Shown here: one piece after another, positions 34,198 through 43,522 of the stretch
Layout of the letters: each line of letters opens with the position of its first letter
Position numbering within the stretch: position 1 is the stretch's first letter
DNA from: a bacterium
Lineage (GTDB): Bacteria > Zhuqueibacterota > Zhuqueibacteria > Zhuqueibacterales > Geothermadaptataceae
Direction of reading: 5' to 3'
DNA length: 64,000 nt
NCBI GenBank assembly: GCA_024275575.1
Contig: JAJRYV010000090.1
Span: 1 to 64,000 of the forward strand
Notes under the pieces: generated by a model
What the model was told of the DNA's origin: nothing
The model's database searches: none
Seen by the model: only the letters and a program-made list of their open reading frames with translations
Translations under genes and position numbers: made by a program

Positions 34198-35151
34198 TCA
34201 GATACCCACCGTCTCCGCGATGAGTTCACCGATAAAGGATAATTCTTCGGCATGCAGTTTAACCTCAGTTGCCTGTACGAATTTTTCGACCTGCCGGGCA
34301 TTTTTTGCAGTGATGAGGATGGAACTTATTTCTACAAAGCTGCAAATCCAGGCGACCGTGATTTGTGAGATAGATATGTTTTTTTCTTTCGCCAGCGGCT
34401 CGATACGTTTATTGAGGCTCAGTGCGGATGAAGGGTCCTCATTGTGAGTAAACATCGAGCGTATCAGGTTGTGTTTAAAACTGGATTTTTCTACATCGAG
34501 TTTGATCAGTAAATAGTAGAGCAAAACCGGGCTGTAGGCGATAATACCAATGTTGTTTTGGCTGCAGTAGGGGAGAAGTTCTTCCTGAATATCACGAAAA
34601 GAAAGGCTGTAAGGCAACTGAACGGATTGCAGCATATCAATGGTACTGCACGCCCGGATTTGGGCGATATCGAGATTCGCTGCCCCGGCATAACGGATTT
34701 TGCCTTCCTGCTTTAATTTTTCGAGCGTTTCCCAAATATCTTCGATGTCATAATTGGGAGGAATGAGGTGCGGTTGATAAATATCAAGGTAATCGGTTTC
34801 GAGCCGGCGTAATGAATTTTCCAGGGATGTCCTGATTTCTTCCGGGGAGAGTGCAAAACGAAATCGATTATTGTTTTGCCAGTCAATTCCAAATTTACCC
34901 GATAAAACCAGGCGATCTCTCGGAATGTGTGAAATGCCGCGCGCCAGCAATGATTCTGCATGGCCAAAACCATAAACCGGCGCTGTGTCGATCCAGTTAA
35001 TGCCGTTTTCAATGCCTGCCTGAATGGCTTTCAGCATGGCGATGTCATCCTGAATGCGCCAAGTTTCTTTCATCAGCATAAACCACATGCTGTAGCCCAG
35101 CAAAGAAATTTCCGGGCCGCTATTGCCGAGAGTCTGTTTGATCATTTTCAT
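34198..35151 (-). CDS. Aldo/keto reductase, divergent paralogue
   Basis: 317 residues of the AKR fold with DTAPVYGFGHAE, the lysine in LSGKFGIDW and the histidine in IYQPHLIPP, so the tetrad is kept. The first strand is unusual: LGYSMWFMLMKETWRIQDD replaces the common LGLGTW segment, and the C-terminal cofactor region reads ILITAKNARQVEKF. This suggests altered substrate or cofactor binding relative to the downstream copy. Its ATG overlaps the malQ stop (ATGA), so translation is probably coupled with malQ. The substrate is unknown. Confidence 0.87.
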   Translation of the reverse strand: MKMIKQTLGNSGPEISLLGYSMWFMLMKETWRIQDDIAMLKAIQAGIENGINWIDTAPVYGFGHAESLLARGISHIPRDRLVLSGKFGIDWQNNNRFRFALSPEEIRTSLENSLRRLETDYLDIYQPHLIPPNYDIEDIWETLEKLKQEGKIRYAGAANLDIAQIRACSTIDMLQSVQLPYSLSFRDIQEELLPYCSQNNIGIIAYSPVLLYYLLIKLDVEKSSFKHNLIRSMFTHNEDPSSALSLNKRIEPLAKEKNISISQITVAWICSFVEISSILITAKNARQVEKFVQATEVKLHAEELSFIGELIAETVGI

Positions 35152-36697
35152 TTTCCCCGCAGTTCCGCTTTTCCATCTCTTTCAAATGTTATGCTCAAAT
35201 TTTTTAGTTTCTCGATGATTTCAGATGTTAAATCATCTTCGCAATAGCGCCATTCCCAATTATCATCGGGTCTGCCGGGTCGATTCATTCTGCCCTCGCT
35301 GCCGAGGCCGAGTACATCCTGCAGCGGTATTATCGCCATATTTGCAACGGACGAAAAAGCAAAGCGAATGAAATCCCAGTTGATTTCTTTGCCGTTGGAA
35401 TTAAAATAATTGCATGCGCGGCGTCGAGCATTTTCAACCTCTTCGAGCGAGCGCGTTGAGTAACCGCCGTTTTCATTTTTGTACCAACCGACAGAAGTAT
35501 CATTATCGTGTGTTCCTGTGTAAACCACGCAGTTTTTGGGATGATTATGCGGCAGGAAGAAACGGGCTTCGTTATTGTCGTCAAAAGCGAATTGCAAAAT
35601 TCTGAAACCCGGGAAGCCAAAAGTATCCCGCAGTTCGCGCACCTCTTTGGTGATCACGCCAAGGTCTTCCGCGAGTATGGGCAATTCACCCAATTGTTCT
35701 TGCACGCTTTTGAATATTGCAGCTCCCGGCCCTTTGACCCAGCGACCGTTGATGGCAGTCGTTTCGTGCGCCGGCACTTCCCAATATGATTCAAAACCAC
35801 GAAAATGATCGATCCGAACAATGTCAACGATTTCAAATGTCGCTTTGAAACGCCTGGCCCACCAATTATAGTTCTGTTCAGCAAGCACCTCCCAGCGGTA
35901 GAGGGGGTTGCCCCAGAGTTGTCCGGTTTCGCTGAAATAATCCGGTGGAACGCCGGCAACAATCGTTGGCCAGCCATTTTCATCCAAATGAAAAAGCTGC
36001 GGATTTGACCAGACATCGGAACTGTCATGGGCTAAAAAGATGGGAATATCACCGATGAGTTTGATCTCCCGTGTATTGGCGTATTCTTTCAAGGCCTGCC
36101 ATTGCCGGAAGAATAAAAACTGGTTAAAACGGACGGCATTTATTTTTGAAATAAACGGACCCGGGCTTCCTGCAAGGCTTGAGCATCGCGACGGACTATT
36201 TCAGGCGGCCAGTAGGTCCAGAGTTGCAGCTCATTTTCCTCTTTCAAAGCGATAAAAAGGGCATAGTCCTCAAGCCAGAATGTATTTTCATGGCAAAATA
36301 AATCGAATGCAGGATTGAGAAAAGCAGCCTGACCGTTGACGAAATTTTTATAAGCCAGTTTTAATTTTTCGCTATGAAACGGGATCACATCCTGAAATTT
36401 GATTCTGCGTTGACTAAATTCGCTTTCGTACTGCAGGTCTTGAGGCTGCAATAGTTGGTCTGCAACCAATTCATCCAGGCTGATGAGCAACGGATTGCCG
36501 GCAAAGGCTGAAAGCGTTTGATAAGGAGAATTGCCATAACCCGTCGGATTTACCGGCAAGACTTGCCACAGTCTTAGTTTAACCGCATCGAGAAAGTTAA
36601 TAAAATTTCGGGCAGATTGTCCCAGGTCGCCAACCCCATATGGTCCTGGCAACGATGTTGGGTGCAATAAAATGCCTCCCGCGCGGGTGAAATTCAT
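35148..36697 (-). pseudogene. malQ: 4-alpha-glucanotransferase (amylomaltase), frameshifted
   Basis: GH77 enzyme that transfers glucan segments between maltodextrins or glycogen breakdown products. The N-terminal frame carries GGILLHPTSLPGPYGVGDLG and VLPVNPTGYGNSPYQ. The C-terminal frame starts from NQFLFFRQWQALKEYA and has the catalytic residues: the nucleophile aspartate in RIDHFRGF, the acid/base glutamate in LAEDLG and the stabilising aspartate in TGTHDND. The frame breaks near 36130-36136 at a run of five A in the minus-strand text; one more A restores 516 residues, the normal size. The site and intact motifs suggest a base-calling error. It links to glycogen synthase at 50207-51661. 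Confidence 0.88.
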
Positions 36698-37240
36698 ATA
36701 GCTTCCATTCTTTTTTGAATTTATTCATTCTCGAAGATCAGAGGGCAAGCAATCAGGTCGGCATTTGCCTGGCAGGGAAATTCCAGTTCACCAGTTTTAA
36801 TTATAAACACTTTGGTGCTGTGTGAATATGTATCATGCTAAATGATAAATGTGTCTGACTTTCGAAATATCCTGTTATTTTATCACTTTTCTCACTGCAA
36901 CAAACGCTGTTTTTCAGGCAATAATATCGAACATGTGATAATATATCGGGTCGTCTGAAAACTAAATTATGATTGTTTCAGGAGAATTTTATTCATAATG
37001 CCTTGCATTCCCCGCAATAAAAAGATCAGCACCAAATCTAATATTTTTTCTCACAAGACCAAGAATAATAAATATTTTGCATTCATCCAATAAATTGCAC
37101 CTCGTTGGAAAACAGCTACACTGCGAATTCATTTAACTATCGGCTGCAGGTTTATTCGAATGCTTTGATACGAACTTTTTAGCATCAGCCCCAAAAAAAA
37201 GCCCTGAATTCTACAGGGCTTAAAATGAAATATTACAATA
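36698..37240. other. Intergenic region upstream of malQ and downstream of rpsA
   Basis: A/T-rich. It holds the malQ ribosome site (GGAAG, 4 nt from ATG) and the rpsA terminator. A short plus-strand frame starting at 36999 behind GGAG (31 codons) has no recognisable features. No RNA gene or other motif was seen. Confidence 0.4.
37193..37221 (-). terminator. Rho-independent terminator of rpsA
   Basis: On the minus strand AAGCCCTG and CAGGGCTT form a perfect 8-bp stem with a 7-nt loop, followed by a run of eight T including the stem end. It lies 20 bp after the rpsA stop. Confidence 0.88.
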
Positions 37241-38845
37241 TTATTCTTCAGTTTTGTGCAAGGCCGCTGCGAGTAATTCTCCAAAGGCTGTAACGCCACC
37301 GTTGGCATTGTTCTCATTTTGTGGCTCCGGCGCTCTATCTTTCTTTTTCGATTTGGATTTTTTTCGCTGCGGTTTGCTCGCTTCGGCAACGATGTGTTCG
37401 GGCACTTCATTTGGTAGCAGGGAGATACGTTGACGATTTTCATCGATTGCAGTGATTTTTACTTTGATTATATCCTGTGCTTTGAATTCAGAATCGATGT
37501 TTTTATAGCCTATTTTTTTTAATTCAGAGAGCGGCATCAACCCAGTTAACCCTGGTTGGAGTTCAACAAACACGCCAAATTGCGTAGACTCTTCGATCGT
37601 GCCTTCAAAAACTCCCCCAACAGTGTAGGTTTCGCCGATTGTCGTCCAGGGATTGTCTGACGGCATTTCGTGTAAAGTCAGCCCAACGCGTTTGTTGTCG
37701 AGATCGATGGAGCGAATCCAGCCTTCAATTTTATTGCCGATGGCATAAGCACCATCATCCAGCGTCGTATTTTGCTTGATTTGAGAGACGTGTAGCAGAC
37801 CGTCGATTCCCGGCGCCAATTGAACAAAGAGGCCGAAATCAGCTTTCCTGACGACCGTACCGCTAAATTTATCGCCGATCACAACTTCTTTACCATATGT
37901 TGACCAGGGATTCGGCGCCAGATCTTTCATTGAAAGGGAAATACGGTTTTTCTCCTGATCAGCGGCAAGAATTGATACCTTGACAGTATCGCCGACTGCA
38001 AGAATATCCGAAGGATGGGTCGTATAGTCATTACTCAGCTCCGAAATATGTAATAAACCCTCGATGCCGCCAAGATCGATGAATGCGCCAAAGTTTTGTA
38101 TCGATCTGACTGTCCCTTCCATGATTTCGCCGACAGTTAATGTCTCCCAGAGCTTCTCCGCTTGCTTAACTCTATCTTTTTTCAGAAGTTCGGCCCGGGA
38201 TACAACAAATTGCTTGCCGTTTTCAGCGTATTCAATAATCTTAAATTCATAAGTTTGGCCGATAAAAGGTGTTGTTTCTTTAATAAACGAAGTATCGAGA
38301 TGGCTGATCGGCAGGAAAGCTCGTGTCCCCGAAAAATCAACATCAAACCCACCTTTAATTTCGCGGGTAATTTTGCCGGAAATCGGGACTCCATTTTCAA
38401 AAGCTGATCTAAATACCTCGTTACTTGTGTCGCCGCCATCGAGTTTTGCAGAAATGATGAACGGTTCTGTTGAAAGCACGAGACCTTCGATTTCATCACC
38501 TATCTTATGTCCATTGATTTCCTCGATTGCTAATATCGCTTCAGATTTTGCTCCACAATCGATTAATGCTCCATCATCATTAATATTAATGATGGTTCCT
38601 TTTACTTTTGCACCTTTTTCCGGCTGTGAAACAGATAAATTCTGCTCGAGTGCTTTTTCAAATTCTTCGTCATCAGATGCTTCCGTCGTGGCTTCATCTT
38701 TAGTATCAACGGGGGCGCCCAATTGATCTGTTTGTTCAGGAATCGTGTCCTCTGCGGGTTCCTGCTTTTCTTCCTGGGCAGGGTTGTTTGTGGTGAGATC
38801 TTCGTTGGAGATTTCGAGTTCTGGAGTTTTTTCGTCAGTAGCCAT
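37241..38845 (-). CDS. rpsA: 30S ribosomal protein S1
   Basis: A 534-residue RNA-binding protein that helps mRNA load on the ribosome. An acidic N-terminal extension of about 75 residues (rich in E, D, T) is followed by five S1 repeats, with characteristic strands KGTIININDDGALIDCG, GKITREIKGGFDVDFSG, GTVRSIQNFGAFIDLGG, GTVVRKADFGLFVQLA and GTIEESTQFGVFVELQ, and a lysine-rich tail (RKKSKSKKKDR). The third repeat is closest to consensus, typical of S1. The start has an AAAGGA box. A promoter and a terminator frame the gene as a single transcription unit, divergent from lon. Confidence 0.9.
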   Translation of the reverse strand: MATDEKTPELEISNEDLTTNNPAQEEKQEPAEDTIPEQTDQLGAPVDTKDEATTEASDDEEFEKALEQNLSVSQPEKGAKVKGTIININDDGALIDCGAKSEAILAIEEINGHKIGDEIEGLVLSTEPFIISAKLDGGDTSNEVFRSAFENGVPISGKITREIKGGFDVDFSGTRAFLPISHLDTSFIKETTPFIGQTYEFKIIEYAENGKQFVVSRAELLKKDRVKQAEKLWETLTVGEIMEGTVRSIQNFGAFIDLGGIEGLLHISELSNDYTTHPSDILAVGDTVKVSILAADQEKNRISLSMKDLAPNPWSTYGKEVVIGDKFSGTVVRKADFGLFVQLAPGIDGLLHVSQIKQNTTLDDGAYAIGNKIEGWIRSIDLDNKRVGLTLHEMPSDNPWTTIGETYTVGGVFEGTIEESTQFGVFVELQPGLTGLMPLSELKKIGYKNIDSEFKAQDIIKVKITAIDENRQRISLLPNEVPEHIVAEASKPQRKKSKSKKKDRAPEPQNENNANGGVTAFGELLAAALHKTEE

Positions 38846-38911
38846 CGGGAGCCATCCTTTTAAAACAGGTTCTTTTGAGACGGAATTTTAATTATTCTAA
38901 TAACGGACGAA

Positions 38912-38940
38912 AATTTAGCAATAGAAACTTCAATTTTCAA
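38912..38940 (-). promoter_or_regulatory. Promoter of rpsA
   Basis: On the minus strand TTGAAA, a 17-bp spacer and TAAATT, about 67 bp before the rpsA start codon. Confidence 0.6.
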
Positions 38941-39098
38941 GAATTATTTTCTATTTCTTTTACTAAAATTTCATACTTGCTGCTTTCAATCTTCCATTGT
39001 TGCCATGAAACTATAACTTATTGATAAATAAAATTTTTAACAGTTATTAATTAATATAATTTTTTGCCGGAAAGCTGCTTTTATTCGCAGATCTTTAA

Positions 39099-39128
39099 TT
39101 GACTTAATTGTTTAAAATTATTTATAAT
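39099..39128 (+). promoter_or_regulatory. Possible promoter toward lon
   Basis: TTGACT, an 18-bp spacer and TATAAT, facing lon. It lies about 350 bp before the lon ATG and so implies a long leader or a separate small RNA. Confidence 0.5.
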
Positions 39129-39476
39129 AGTTCACTCACCACCAGTATAACTGCTGGCAGGATTTTTCCTGCAAGCGCTATCTCAGGCTGGAAGAGAGCA
39201 ATAAATTTAATCCTTGTTGGCTTTTTCCAATAGTAAAATTTATAAAAACCGTCGGCCATTACTGATGTATATAATGACAGAATTTCATCCGTGCGAATTT
39301 TTTTAGCTGAAATTATTATGTGTATTGGATTGTTTGAGCTCGTTGTGGTAAAGATTGGCTACTGGCATAGCAATTGCTGTTGCCCACAATCTGTTAAACA
39401 ATTTATAGTTTAAAGATGAATTGAGAAATTGGCATATCTTGAGATCGTGCTCTGACCATAAAAAAGGAATTAACAA

Positions 39477-41870
39477 ATGAGCGAAAGCAAAGCAGAAACC
39501 CGCGAAAGCGAAGAAGAGTTAGATACCCGTATTCCGCAGGTGCTGTCAGTTCTGCCATTACGAAATACGATCATTTTTCCACATCAGATTCTGCCGTTAC
39601 AGATCGGCAGAGAAAAATCACTAAAACTGATCGAAGAAGCTGAACTCGACAATGCGGAAATGCTTGTTGTTGCCCAGAAGAATGCCCAGGTCGATGATCC
39701 GGCGCCAAAGGATTTATTTAAGTGGGGGACCATCGTTCAGGTAATAAAGGCATTCAAGATGCCTGATGGCACACAGAGTGTGATGGTCCAGGGGCTGGGC
39801 CGTGCCAGGATTCTGGACTACATCGAGGACAAACCTTTTTTAAAAGCCGCTGTGCAGCCGGTCGATGATCATGATATCAGTGGAATGGATGTGGATGCGA
39901 TGGTGGTCAATCTGCGAAATTTATTCCAGAAAACAGCTGAGTTGGCTCCCTACCTTTCACCCGAGCACACCATGCTGGTGATGAATACGGATTCTCCGGG
40001 GCGGCTTTCTGATGTCATCGGCTGGAACCTGAACGTTTCCATTGACGACAAGCAAAAAATTCTTGAAAAAGTTGACGTGCGCAAAAGACTCGAATTCACC
40101 ACTGTCCTGATTACCAAAGAACTGCAAATTCTTGAGTTGGGAAGTAAAATCCAGGATCAGGTTCAGGGGGAAATCTCCAAAAGCCAGCGCGAATACTATT
40201 TACGCGAACAACTCAAAGCCATTCGCCAGGAGCTCGGCGAGGATCAGGACGAACGAATGGTCGAAATAGAAGAGTTGGAAAAACGGCTCGAGGAAGCGGA
40301 AATGCCGGAAGAAGCCTACAAGGTGGCCAAAAAAGAGATCGACCGTCTCCGGCAAATCCCTCCGGCAGCAGCTGAATATACCGTTTCCCGAACCTATCTC
40401 GACTGGCTGCTCGATTTGCCATGGAGCCGTGCGACAACCGATAATCTCGATATTTCCCGGGCCCGTGAGGTACTGGATGAAGATCACTATGGTCTGGAAA
40501 AAGTCAAAAAACGGATTCTGGAATATCTAGCTGTCCGTCAACTAAAAAGTGATATGAAGGGGCCGATCCTGTGTTTTGTCGGCCCACCGGGAGTCGGTAA
40601 AACTTCGCTGGGCAAATCCATTGCCCGGGCCCTCGGGCGCAAGTTCTATCGCATGTCCCTCGGTGGCGTTCGCGACGAAGCTGAAATCCGCGGTCACCGG
40701 CGGACTTATATCGGCGCTTTGCCGGGGCGGTTTATTCAGGGGCTAAAAAAAACGGAGAGCAATAATCCGGTGATCATGCTCGATGAAATCGACAAAGTCG
40801 GACAGGATTTTCGCGGTGATCCCAGCTCTGCGCTCCTGGAGGTACTCGATCCCGAACAAAATAATTCGTTCTCTGATCATTACCTCGATGTGCCTTTTGA
40901 TTTGTCAAAAGTGCTGTTTATTGCCACTGCGAACATCTCCGATACGATACAGCACGCCCTCCATGATCGCATGGAAATTATTGAAATTCCAGGTTACACT
41001 TCCGAAGATAAAGTACATATTGCCCGTCGGCACATCATCCCAAAACAATTAGATGGCCATGGGTTAACCGGCAAACACGTCGAAATTACGGATGATGCTA
41101 TTCGCGCAGTGTTGGCAGGTCACACGCGCGAGGCCGGCGTTCGAAATCTGGAAAGGGAAATAGCAAATATTTTACGCGGCGTGGCAAAGGAATATGTCGA
41201 TGGTGACAAGAATTTAAAAAAAATCACCTCGGTTGATCTCAAAAAATACCTGGGCCCTGAAAAATACTATTTTGATGTGAAAGAGCGCGTTTCGCGGTCA
41301 GGCGTAGCTACCGGCCTCGCCTGGACACCCGCCGGAGGTGATATTTTATTCGTCGAAGTGACCAAAATGACCGGTAAAGGGCAACTCCTTTTAACGGGAC
41401 AGTTGGGCAGTGTGATGAAGGAATCCGCGCAAGCAGCCCTGTCTTATATCCGCTCAAAAGCCAATTCTTTTAAGATTAAAAATGATCTGTTTGATAAAAC
41501 AGATTTGCATGTTCACGTGCCTGCCGGCGCCATTCCCAAGGACGGTCCCAGTGCAGGAGTCGCGATTTTTACAGCTTTTTTATCCTTGTTAACCGGGAAA
41601 TTAGTGGCAAATGACATTGCCATGACCGGTGAAGTGACTTTACGCGGCCTGGTATTGCCGGTCGGCGGGATTAAGGAAAAGGTGCTGGCGGCAAAACGCG
41701 CCGGCATTAATAAAGTTATCTTGCCGGCAAAAAACAAAAAGGATGTCGAAGACGTTCCGCAGGCCATTCGTGACAAAATGAAATTCATTTATATCAATGA
41801 AACTGATGAAGTCATGAAATATGCACTATTGTCAAATTCCCGCAGCAGAAGCAGCAAAAAGAAGGAATAA
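39477..41870 (+). CDS. lon: ATP-dependent protease Lon
   Basis: 797 residues. N-terminal substrate-binding domain from PLRNTIIFPHQILPLQIGRE; coiled-coil middle; AAA+ domain with Walker A GPPGVGKTSLGKS (about 368-380), Walker B VIMLDEIDK and sensor FIATANI; C-terminal protease domain with the catalytic serine in KDGPSAGVA (near 691) and lysine in GGIKEKVLAAKRAG (near 734). Degrades misfolded and regulatory proteins in the cytosol. The AAAGGA box is well placed. No CIRCE-type heat-shock operator was seen upstream. Standard length for the bacterial LonA type. Confidence 0.97.
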   Translation: MSESKAETRESEEELDTRIPQVLSVLPLRNTIIFPHQILPLQIGREKSLKLIEEAELDNAEMLVVAQKNAQVDDPAPKDLFKWGTIVQVIKAFKMPDGTQSVMVQGLGRARILDYIEDKPFLKAAVQPVDDHDISGMDVDAMVVNLRNLFQKTAELAPYLSPEHTMLVMNTDSPGRLSDVIGWNLNVSIDDKQKILEKVDVRKRLEFTTVLITKELQILELGSKIQDQVQGEISKSQREYYLREQLKAIRQELGEDQDERMVEIEELEKRLEEAEMPEEAYKVAKKEIDRLRQIPPAAAEYTVSRTYLDWLLDLPWSRATTDNLDISRAREVLDEDHYGLEKVKKRILEYLAVRQLKSDMKGPILCFVGPPGVGKTSLGKSIARALGRKFYRMSLGGVRDEAEIRGHRRTYIGALPGRFIQGLKKTESNNPVIMLDEIDKVGQDFRGDPSSALLEVLDPEQNNSFSDHYLDVPFDLSKVLFIATANISDTIQHALHDRMEIIEIPGYTSEDKVHIARRHIIPKQLDGHGLTGKHVEITDDAIRAVLAGHTREAGVRNLEREIANILRGVAKEYVDGDKNLKKITSVDLKKYLGPEKYYFDVKERVSRSGVATGLAWTPAGGDILFVEVTKMTGKGQLLLTGQLGSVMKESAQAALSYIRSKANSFKIKNDLFDKTDLHVHVPAGAIPKDGPSAGVAIFTAFLSLLTGKLVANDIAMTGEVTLRGLVLPVGGIKEKVLAAKRAGINKVILPAKNKKDVEDVPQAIRDKMKFIYINETDEVMKYALLSNSRSRSSKKKE

Positions 41871-41968
41871 TTACAAGCTATTGTTGTTAAACCTGTAATA
41901 GAAAACGGTGTTTGTTTTAACCTAAAGATGACACTGCTAATTCTGCAAAACAATGGAGTATCTAATTA

Positions 41969-42364
41969 ATGAAAAACGTTTTTATCGTCGTATTATCTCT
42001 ATTTCTCATCGCTTGTTCTGCTGAGAAAAAAAATGAAAAGGTTGAAAATGTTATCGCTTTGACGAAAGCCACATTCGAGGCTGAAGTCATCAAAAGTGAA
42101 GGGCTTGTCGTCGTCGATTTCTGGGCTGCATGGTGTGGGCCATGTCGCATTATCAAACCCTATTTGAATGACCTGGCCAACGAATATGCCGGCCAGGTTA
42201 AAGTTACCTCGGTTGATGTGGATAAAAATATCGATATTGCACGTCAGTATAATATACAAAATATCCCCGCGGTTTTTTTCTTTAAAAACGGAGAAATAGT
42301 GCAAAAAGTAATCGGTGTTCGCTCAAAAGCCGAGTTCAGCAGTTTGTTCGACAAGTATCTGTAA
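41969..42364 (+). CDS. Thioredoxin-fold lipoprotein
   Basis: 131 residues: a lipoprotein signal with lipobox LIAC at 13-16, a short charged linker, then a thioredoxin domain with VVDFWAAWCGPCRIIKP and the cis-proline in IQNIPAVFFF. The active site is the canonical WCGPC of cytosolic thioredoxins, but the protein is membrane-anchored outside the cytosol, so it probably acts as a periplasmic disulfide reductant or exchange protein. It follows lon by about 100 bp in the same direction and is followed by a terminator. Confidence 0.88.
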   Translation: MKNVFIVVLSLFLIACSAEKKNEKVENVIALTKATFEAEVIKSEGLVVVDFWAAWCGPCRIIKPYLNDLANEYAGQVKVTSVDVDKNIDIARQYNIQNIPAVFFFKNGEIVQKVIGVRSKAEFSSLFDKYL

Positions 42365-42736
42365 ACATTCAGTTGTCAATTGTTATAACTTTCATGGGCA
42401 GTTGCTATACGATCGTTTAGTGTATGGTGCACTGCCTGTTTTTTTTATCTCGAAACCAAAGGGAAAATTAGCGGAACACCATCAAAATCAACAATAATTG
42501 AAATTATACTTCGGACCTATCGATCAGAAACCTTTTGAATTTCAGGTTTTCAGCCGATTCAAATTGACCCGGATGTTTAAAAACATTTGTTTCAAACCCG
42601 GGATTTATTTATCTTTGGTACTTTCAGCGGCAACCGGGATTTCAATTGTATATTTTGCCAAATTCAACCATAAATATTAAGTTTATTTGGCAAGCTGTTC
42701 AACTTAGCGAATTTATTATGAAGAGAGGAAGGAAAA
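42365..42736. other. Intergenic region between the thioredoxin gene and plsY
   Basis: Contains the terminator listed separately; otherwise A/T-rich with a purine-rich ribosome site (GGAAGGAAAA) directly before plsY. No other gene or RNA was seen. Confidence 0.4.
42396..42447 (+). terminator. Terminator after the thioredoxin lipoprotein
   Basis: GGCAGTTGCTATAC pairs imperfectly with GTGTATGGTGCACTGCC (outer GGCAGT/ACTGCC perfect) and is followed by a run of T (TGTTTTTTTT). Confidence 0.6.
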
Positions 42737-43375
42737 GTGGTAGTGCTCAACTATCTCGTCATTATTTTTGTGAGTTATCTCATCGGTTCGTTCCCGACGG
42801 CAATTATTGCCGGGAAATTGCTCAAAGGTATCGATATTCGCGATTATGGTAGTGGGAATGCCGGTGGTACGAATGTTTTTCGTGTTCTTGGAAAAAGCGC
42901 CGGTATCTTTGTTATGGCTTTTGATATTTTAAAAGGCGCGCTGGCCACTTTTTATATTTCACAAATCGTTTTCTCCGAAGTGAGCGTTGCGCTCGTTTAT
43001 TTACAGATCATTGCCGGAATTGCAGCAATTGCAGGGCATATTTGGACCATCTTTGCCGGTTTTAAAGGCGGCAAGGGCGTCGGCACTGCCGCAGGCATGT
43101 TGCTGGTCTTGTATCCGGTGGCAATTCTGATTTGTTTTATTCTGTTCCTGATAATCGTTTTTACAACCAAATATGTTTCCCTTGGTTCGATCACAGCAGC
43201 TGTTTGTTTGCCGGTTATTCTCTTTGTGTTACAGCAGTTTTTCGCCAAACCGACCGAACCTGTACTCATGAGTTTAGCTCTCTTTATCGCTGTGCTTATT
43301 GTATTCACTCACAGAAGCAATATCCAGCGATTGATGAACGGTACTGAAAATAAAATAGGTTCCAAATCGACCTGA
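42737..43375 (+). CDS. plsY: Glycerol-3-phosphate acyltransferase
   Basis: A 212-residue inner-membrane enzyme that acylates glycerol-3-phosphate from acyl-phosphate, the first step in phospholipid synthesis. PlsY motifs: SYLIGSFPTAIIAGKLLKG, DIRDYGSGNAGGTNVFRVLG (about 37-56), and GHIWTIFAGFKGGKGVGTAAG (about 97-117), with about five membrane segments. Starts with GTG behind GGAAGGAAAA. No PlsX gene is adjacent. Confidence 0.95.
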   Translation: MVVLNYLVIIFVSYLIGSFPTAIIAGKLLKGIDIRDYGSGNAGGTNVFRVLGKSAGIFVMAFDILKGALATFYISQIVFSEVSVALVYLQIIAGIAAIAGHIWTIFAGFKGGKGVGTAAGMLLVLYPVAILICFILFLIIVFTTKYVSLGSITAAVCLPVILFVLQQFFAKPTEPVLMSLALFIAVLIVFTHRSNIQRLMNGTENKIGSKST

Positions 43376-43522
43376 TTGCAGAAAAGGAATAATGCTGTCA
43401 AAAATTTTTCGGAAAGTCTTTAGATAAAACTCGTGTCGAATAATCGCTATTTGAGAACTTTGTAACGTATATTTGTAAACTCAATAAAAATTGTTTTACT
43501 ATAAACAAACAAGGAATATAAA

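Larger units (their letters stand above)
38846..39476. other. Long A/T-rich spacer between rpsA and lon
   Basis: A 631-bp divergent spacer. It holds promoters for both sides (listed) and, after the plus-strand promoter, about 345 nt before the lon start with several possible hairpins: GCAGGA/TCCTGC near 39160, CCAG/CTGG near 39144, and TTGTGG/CCACAA enclosing AGCAATTGCT near 39345-39390. TTAAAC/GTTTAA arms lie at 39394-39413. No coding frame is supported. It could be a structured 5' leader, a small RNA, or both. Confidence 0.4.

Noticed and set aside
36999-37094. 31-codon plus-strand frame behind a GGAG box
   Set aside because: Too short, no membrane segment or motif, and no neighbour on that strand.
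39300-39476. CIRCE or HrcA heat-shock operator before lon
   Set aside because: The TTAGCACTC/GAGTGCTAA inverted repeat is absent; only an unrelated TTAAAC/GTTTAA pair is present.
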